Shown here: positions 42,590-64,000 of the stretch, piece after piece | Position numbering within the stretch: position 1 is the stretch's first letter | Layout: each line of letters begins with the position of its first letter | Assembly: GCA_047967505.1 (NCBI GenBank) | Contig: CM106538.1 | DNA: 64,000 bases | Reading direction: 5' to 3' (one strand) | Source of the DNA: Dipteris shenzhenensis | Taxonomy: Eukaryota; Polypodiophyta; Polypodiopsida; Gleicheniales | Translations under genes and position numbers: made by a program | The notes under the pieces: generated by a model | Seen by the model: the letters and a program-made list of their open reading frames with translations, nothing else | The model's database searches: none | What the model was told of the DNA's origin: nothing

Positions 42590-43400
42590 TCTCCAAACCA
42601 AAGTTGGATTATCATGTCATCTCATGACCACATTCAAGTCAACTACAAACCAACGTTGGGCTATCCTGTTTGTATAGGGTTTGCAGTTATGATATCTAGC
42701 CATGCTTATTCTAAAGCAGACGTGGGTTAGTGTCAACTCTAAACTAGAGTTGGGTTTTATGTCCACTCATTATGGTCAACAAGCAAAGTACTTTTTTGTC
42801 TCGCATCTCTCCCTCTACTTGTTTGTCTATTTGTGGAAGGGTAGTGTTGGGGTTGCATTTGAGGGGTGCGATCATCTGATGTGAATTCCATTTGTGATCT
42901 GAGGCAAAACCTTGGGTACTCTGAACCAAGTTGGGTATCATGTCCATTCATGTACCAAAGTTGAGTTATTATGTGCACTCATGTTTGCTCCATTCATGTC
43001 CATTCATGTACCAAAGTTGAGTTAATATGTGCACTCGTGTTTGCTCCAAACCCGAGCGAAGTTATCACAATGTGAGTGAAGCTATCATGGTGAAACTCAA
43101 GAGCTACCACGTTTGCACATGTTCGCTCCGAACCAGAGTTGGGTTATGAGGTTGATTCATGTGGGTTGATGAACTAGAGGGCATCACGTCCTCTCAAGCA
43201 AGTCCTTTTTTGCCTGGTCAACTTGCTTGCTCAAGTGAACTGGGGCTTGTCAACGTTGGACCAAAGTTGGGTTAGCAAGTGTCCACTCTGAATGAGAGCC
43301 GGGTGATGATGGCCACGGGGCTCCGAAGGTCATGTTGACAGGCGCAAACCAAGGTTGGGTTGTGATGTGAGCACTCAAGTGAGAGGTGGGTTATGATGTG
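42590..43400. repeat. Diverged repeat around aaccaaagttgggttatcatg
   Basis: About a dozen loose copies of ccaaagttgggttatcatgt followed by gcactcatgtttgctcc, about 50-60 bp apart, for example at 42596, 42644, 42955 and 43011. No coding sequence. The block ends about 160 bp before the FKBP42 start codon and might be part of an LTR. Confidence 0.6.
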
Positions 43401-43559
43401 ATGGTCTAACAAGCAAGTACTTAAATGTCTCAAGAGAGTAATGTGGATTGAAGATGCTCTGTGAGCTTGTGTTGCAGCCATGGCTCTCTGACCTTTCATC
43501 TTCATCCTCCTCTTGCCTAACTCCCTTCCCCCTTAGCATCCATTGCTCTGCACTTCACC

Positions 43560-59552
<15,993 letters not shown>

Positions 59553-62420
59553 CATTCCGAGTAAGAGAGAACCTGCAAATTGCCAGATTAACTTCCAAGG
59601 AGTGTTAACTCTCGCCCCCCCAGGGAAGATTTGTGTCCTACACTGATCGTTACCTATTTGGCAGTTTGCATATATTTGGACTTGAGGTGCTAGTTTGGAA
59701 AGAGTGACCTGTCCATTTGTTGTAGGCATGATAGTAATTTATGGCTAATGCCTTAGTTCCAGTTGCGGCAAGCTCTGAGCGGATTTTGTTATGAAAGAGA
59801 GGCCGGCGAACTGTTTTCCTAAAAGCTATATATGTACATGGAAGGACTGTTCAAAGAGAAAAAGGTCTCCATTAAGGAGGAACTTTATGCTAAAAGAATA
59901 AAAAACGATTCAGTTATTGCCATTAAATGTTCTCAAGCTCCCAAGAATCACATTAAAAGTAGAAACCGTAATAGTGTTATGATTCTGTTCATTCATTGTC
60001 TGTTGTAATAGCAGATGCACGTGCTTTGAAACAACTATTGATCTCTCTCTGCAGAATGGAATATCTGAACGTTCTGTACTAAGACACGCCTGAATTATGC
60101 ACACACCAAATTTATGTACTGCTTAATGGCCCTAAAAAACTGAGACACGCTGAAATTGTACCCTTTTTTAATTCTAAAGTGTTGGATAAAGCTAGGGCAA
60201 GTCTTGAGTTGAAAATTTGCATTTGTATGAAATTAATAACCTTAAAAGAATAACATATCTTAAGAAGGCATATGGCTAAACATGAGAAATATTCTTGTTC
60301 AAACTATGGAGAGAGCAGTTTATCCGGTTGTTTGATCTACATCTTAAGCATAAAACAAGGCTCTTTAGAGTGAACCAAGAAAGTCACCTCACGTCACCGT
60401 TCATGAAGTTACTTATTTTTACAGCTTTCTTGCATGTGCAGTTGTGAGTAAATGTGATAGGTGTGTAACTCCTAGATGCATGAGTCAATACACTAATCTT
60501 GTTGCTCCTGAAGGGAGCCTTTGTGATGGACTGATTCGTTGGGTTTTGAAGAAGCGTGATAAGAGAGAGTCTTGCATGCTTGCCTCGAGGGAGCTGGTGT
60601 AGGATGGCTCACCAACTCGAGCTCATCTTAATAAGAATGTGTCAATGCAGGCCATGAAGACTCTGCAAGGTGTAGAAACGTTGGGTGGTTAGTGGAGTAG
60701 TGATCAGAAGACAAAGGTAGCACATTTATTGAGTTGAGTGGGTCTTTGAGGCCGAGGAATAATCCTTTGCTATTCTCGAAAGCTATGATGTGCTTTCTAC
60801 CAGGTCCCAAGAAGAAACAGATATTTGTATGTGGCAAAGGTACGAGGATACGTGGCAATTGCGCATTGACAAGGGATCCTTCACCAGTTTGCTTGGGTAG
60901 TTCCTTACATGTTACTGTAAAGATTTTGAATGCTCATATGGGCATAGAGAGAAACATATCAAGGAAGATTTGGAAGCTAAGTGAGTGTCTAAGCCATGCC
61001 AATTCAATTTGAAACTCAACTGTGGTGAAATCTTGTAATGGCAACCAAATGGACGCGGAAAACAAAAGCAAAAGGGGAAAAAAGAAATTGGCAATTGGAA
61101 AGATAAACATAAGAGAAGGTCTCTTGTTGATGACTCCTTGGATGAGGTTGACAAGAAACAAGAATGGTGATACTTTGCAAGTTCTTATGCAAGAATGGTG
61201 ATACTTTGCAAGTTCTTATGCAATGCTTTGTTTGTTTGTCGAATGTGAGTATTACTAGATACGGGTAAACAAAGGCTATCTCCAGGTTAATCAAGAGGTT
61301 CAATCTCATGTATTTACCCTTTAGAGAAAAAGAATCGTAAATCTTGGTATTGCAAGGGTTTGAAGGGCTTAGTTTGCTTCATGCATATCCCTTGGATAGG
61401 TGCAATGAGCGTCGCCCTTGATATGGTGCTGCCAAGTGGTGCACTAGGGATAAGGAAAGTCATCTCATGGCTATGAAAATGCAAAGGGTTTTTGTCTAAT
61501 TTGTGGTTGCAGATCAGAACATGGTGAAAAAGAGGATTGCACCGATTAGACCCAATACATGATATCAATAGCTCGAAGTTGAAGAATGGCTAGATTTATG
61601 GGATGATATTTGTTTCATTAATTTTGTGTCCAGTAGACTCTTTACATATGCAAGGATTCATTCGAATTGATTGGCAAAGAAGATGGGCTTCAAGGACGCT
61701 AGATCGGACTGAATCTACATTTGTATTTGCCTTACTCAAAGGTACTAAAAAAGAGAGAGAAAGTTGCTATGATAAACTCACAATTGAGGTATAGTGTGGC
61801 TGCATCCAATCAAGCAATCACTTTCTCCTAGCCCAAAGCTATCACTTCAATCTTGTGTATGACAATATTTGAAGGACGACAATGATGTTTGCATTGCTCA
61901 AGGGTTTAGGCTAATGCAATCACACGTTAGAGAAAAGAGAGGCATTGAAAAGGTGGGTTTCTAAAGACAAAAAAAGCTTGGAGGTGAGGGTTCAGCGTCT
62001 GTACATGGTTGATCTTGTAAATTTAGTTTGTTTCCTTCACATTGTGAGTATATACATGTATCATAACACTACTATTCTTTACTTTAACATTTTCATTTTT
62101 GCAATTATTAAAGTCACAATATGCTCGTGTGTGTATGTGTGGCTTAACATAAAGGAACAAAAAACCAACTACCTAAGCCTTCCATGACAAAGTAATCCCA
62201 ACCCTTGCCTACACAACCATTATTGAACAATAACTTAAGCAAGAGTACAAATCAAGATGATTATTAAGCAAGGAAACCAATGCCATAGGTACAGACATAA
62301 GTTTTTTTCATTTTGACACTTATCATATAGATCCACTTTTATTCACTTATTGTCAGTAGGTTGGGAGTAAGTTCCACATGGTGGGCTTACTCCCACCATG
62401 TGGTCTTACCCTTTGGTTGG
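59553..62420. other. 3' flank of FKBP42 and intergenic DNA
   Basis: AATAAA at 59897-59902 is a plausible polyadenylation signal for FKBP42. A 31-bp tandem duplication (agaatggtgatactttgcaa start at 61161 and 61192) is present. Several short frames between 60480 and 61800 show no recognisable motif. Confidence 0.45.
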
Positions 62421-62424
62421 GGTG

Positions 62425-62655
62425 GGCCACACACACACACACAATAATTTTGATTAGTGAATGCATCTCTTACACACAAACAATTATTTCTTTACACACA
62501 CACACACACACACATGCATGCACGCATGCGCGCGCACACACCCAATAATTTTGATTAGTAAATGCATCTCTTACATACAAAGACTTACTTCTTTACACAC
62601 ACACACACGTGCGTACACACATACACATGCATGCATGCACACACACACACGTATA
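62425..62655. repeat. (CA)n microsatellites in a 112-bp duplicated unit
   Basis: The block cacacaataattttgattag..aatgcatctcttacayacaa occurs twice (about 62435 and 62540), each followed by (ca)n with tgcatgca and cgcgcg interruptions. The frame rich in His and Thr is an artefact. Confidence 0.9.
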
Positions 62656-63104
62656 CTTTCCCAACTATGAATTATTCCTTTATGTACCCCCCATGTAATT
62701 TTTCCTTTACACTCTATTTTTAAGCACCCCACACACCAAGCACACTAATCCTCCCATACTTCCTCTAATCCCTCCTCTAGGGTTTCCCCCGTCTCCTCCC
62801 TCTCCCCTAGCCAGCACAACCACTTTGGTTTAATCATGCTATTTGGTTCATTTCCAATAACTTGACCACCTTCTTCCAAGGGAGACCATTGAAGGCTGCA
62901 TTCAACTATTCAACTCCTTCATGTATACTAGATTTAGTTGAAATAAAGGATATATAAAAACCCCTTTAGGGTTAGGGTTAGGGTCTCCAACGCTTTCCTT
63001 TTTAACACTCTTTTGGGTTAGTGCTATGCACATATGATAACATGATGTTGAGATGGTTCCTCAACACCTTTTCTCAAGATCAACATCAAGAAGTAGGCCT
63101 TCCC
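62656..63104. other. Intergenic, possible 3' LTR region of the right-edge Copia
   Basis: On the minus strand TGTTGAGGAACC begins at about 63068, shortly after the RNase H stop and preceded by a purine-rich CTTGAGAAAAGG, so a 3' LTR may start there. Its far end was not identified. A short gggttagggttaggg run sits near 62970. Confidence 0.35.
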
Positions 63105-64000
63105 TCAAGATGATGATTCTGGGAAATCGAAGAAGAATTGAGCATTACATTCCATCACACCCCTTCTCTGGGTCAAACCAAGAGCTTGTCGGTGTTTCTT
63201 AAAAAGCTCTTTCCCAAGTGGTTTTGTAAAGATATCTGCAACATTCTCTTTGTTGTCAAAATGTTGCAATGTGATGTCCCCAACTAACACTCTTTCTCTG
63301 ATGAAGTACTCTCTGACATCAATGTGCTTTGTCCTAGAGTGATATACTCGATTCTTGGCTAATGATTGAGCCGACTGATTATCACAGTATATTGTTGTTG
63401 GCTTTGATGAGACAAAGTAATCTATCTCTAACAATAGTCTTTTGAGCCATATAGCCTCACATGCACATGTTGTGAGTGCCCTATATTTTGCTTTTGTTGA
63501 AGACAAAGAAATAGTTGGTTGCTTGTTTGACAACCATCTCGACCAAGAAAAATGCATATCCTACTCATGATCTCCTGCAAATCAATGTCACATTATCCAT
63601 GCAACCTTGGATGACTTCCTCTGTATTCTATTCTTATATCTTTGATGTATCTCAAGACTATTTTGGCTGCATTTCAATGAGACTATTTTGGATTTGCCAT
63701 AAACTATGCAAGTGAACTTACTGCACAACAAATATCTGGCCTTGTGATAATCTGTTATATAAGAGATCCAATGTGATATCAATAGTACTTGTCATTGACT
63801 GTAGGCTTGGATCTTTAGTAAATTTCAAACTTTGTTTCATGGGAGTGGCTGCAATCTTGCAATCTGCCATATGAAACTTCTTTAGGAGACTATTCACATA
63901 TTTCTATTGACTCATGAAGGTGCTGTCTGAGTCTCTTCAGAACTCAATACCAAGACAATAGTGCATAAGTCTAAGATCTTTCCTATCAAACTTTGCAGAT
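63105..64000 (-). pseudogene. Copia RT/RNase H 3' part, runs off window
   Basis: Minus-strand 63105-63557 encodes an open Copia RNase H: SLSSTKAKYRAL, YCDNQSAQSLAKN, HIDVREYFIRE and ADIFTKPLG. Upstream (63560-64000) the end of the RT domain continues with several stops and frame changes (for example LLYNRLSQ and KKFHMADCKIA), so the copy is decayed. The 5' part lies outside the window. It is a different Copia family from the one at 33769, judged by the RNase H sequence. Confidence 0.8.

Noticed and set aside
62461-62670. His/Thr-rich frame
   Set aside because: It is a translation of (ca)n microsatellites.

Overview
The window is nuclear DNA of a land plant with a large, transposon-filled genome. 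Genes are sparse, introns are long, there are CCCTAAA-type telomeric repeats, and plant Copia, CACTA and LINE relatives occur throughout. A microbial-type terpene synthase-like gene (8259-9281), a family known from non-seed plants and not from seed plants, points to a fern or another non-seed land plant. That placement is an inference.

Only two host genes are well supported. The first is the intronless terpene synthase-like gene on the minus strand. The second is a TWISTED DWARF 1 / FKBP42 co-chaperone on the plus strand (43560-59552), which I could assemble from seven exons into about 367 residues. Its fifth intron is 13.2 kb long and contains a LINE inserted in a microsatellite, part of a second LINE, a non-autonomous Copia element with a perfect target duplication, and further Copia debris. 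The splice donor of exon 5 is not GT, so either the assembly or the allele needs checking.

Layout from left to right: a proline-rich exon fragment (17-514); a decayed CACTA element bounded by GACGCG repeat arrays (about 590-4512); repeat-rich intergenic DNA; the terpene synthase-like gene; a Tourist-like MITE (9756-10156); a 14.2-kb DNA transposon (11155-25359); a Copia gag remnant (about 26160-26695); 7 kb of minisatellites and unassigned ORFs; a truncated LTR with a primer-binding site (about 33359-33662); a very young Copia element (33769-39243); several tandem duplications and a small LTR element (41353-42581); FKBP42; then intergenic DNA and the 3' part of another Copia element running off the right edge.

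The most unusual object is the 14.2-kb element. It has perfect 27-bp terminal inverted repeats, a 4-bp flanking duplication (GAGG) and matching subterminal repeats at both ends. It carries two divergent decayed gene modules. The right module combines an En/Spm TNP1-like domain with a DUF7869-like, probably RNase-H-fold protein that may be the transposase. The left module is a protein of about 1150 residues that I do not recognise. Between them lie about 5.7 kb of polypurine/polypyrimidine blocks, tandem repeats, an 85-bp-arm perfect hairpin, arrays of a CCTRTTGC inverted motif, and telomere-type repeats on both sides of the palindromes. Both modules carry nonsense and frameshift lesions, so this copy is probably inactive by itself.
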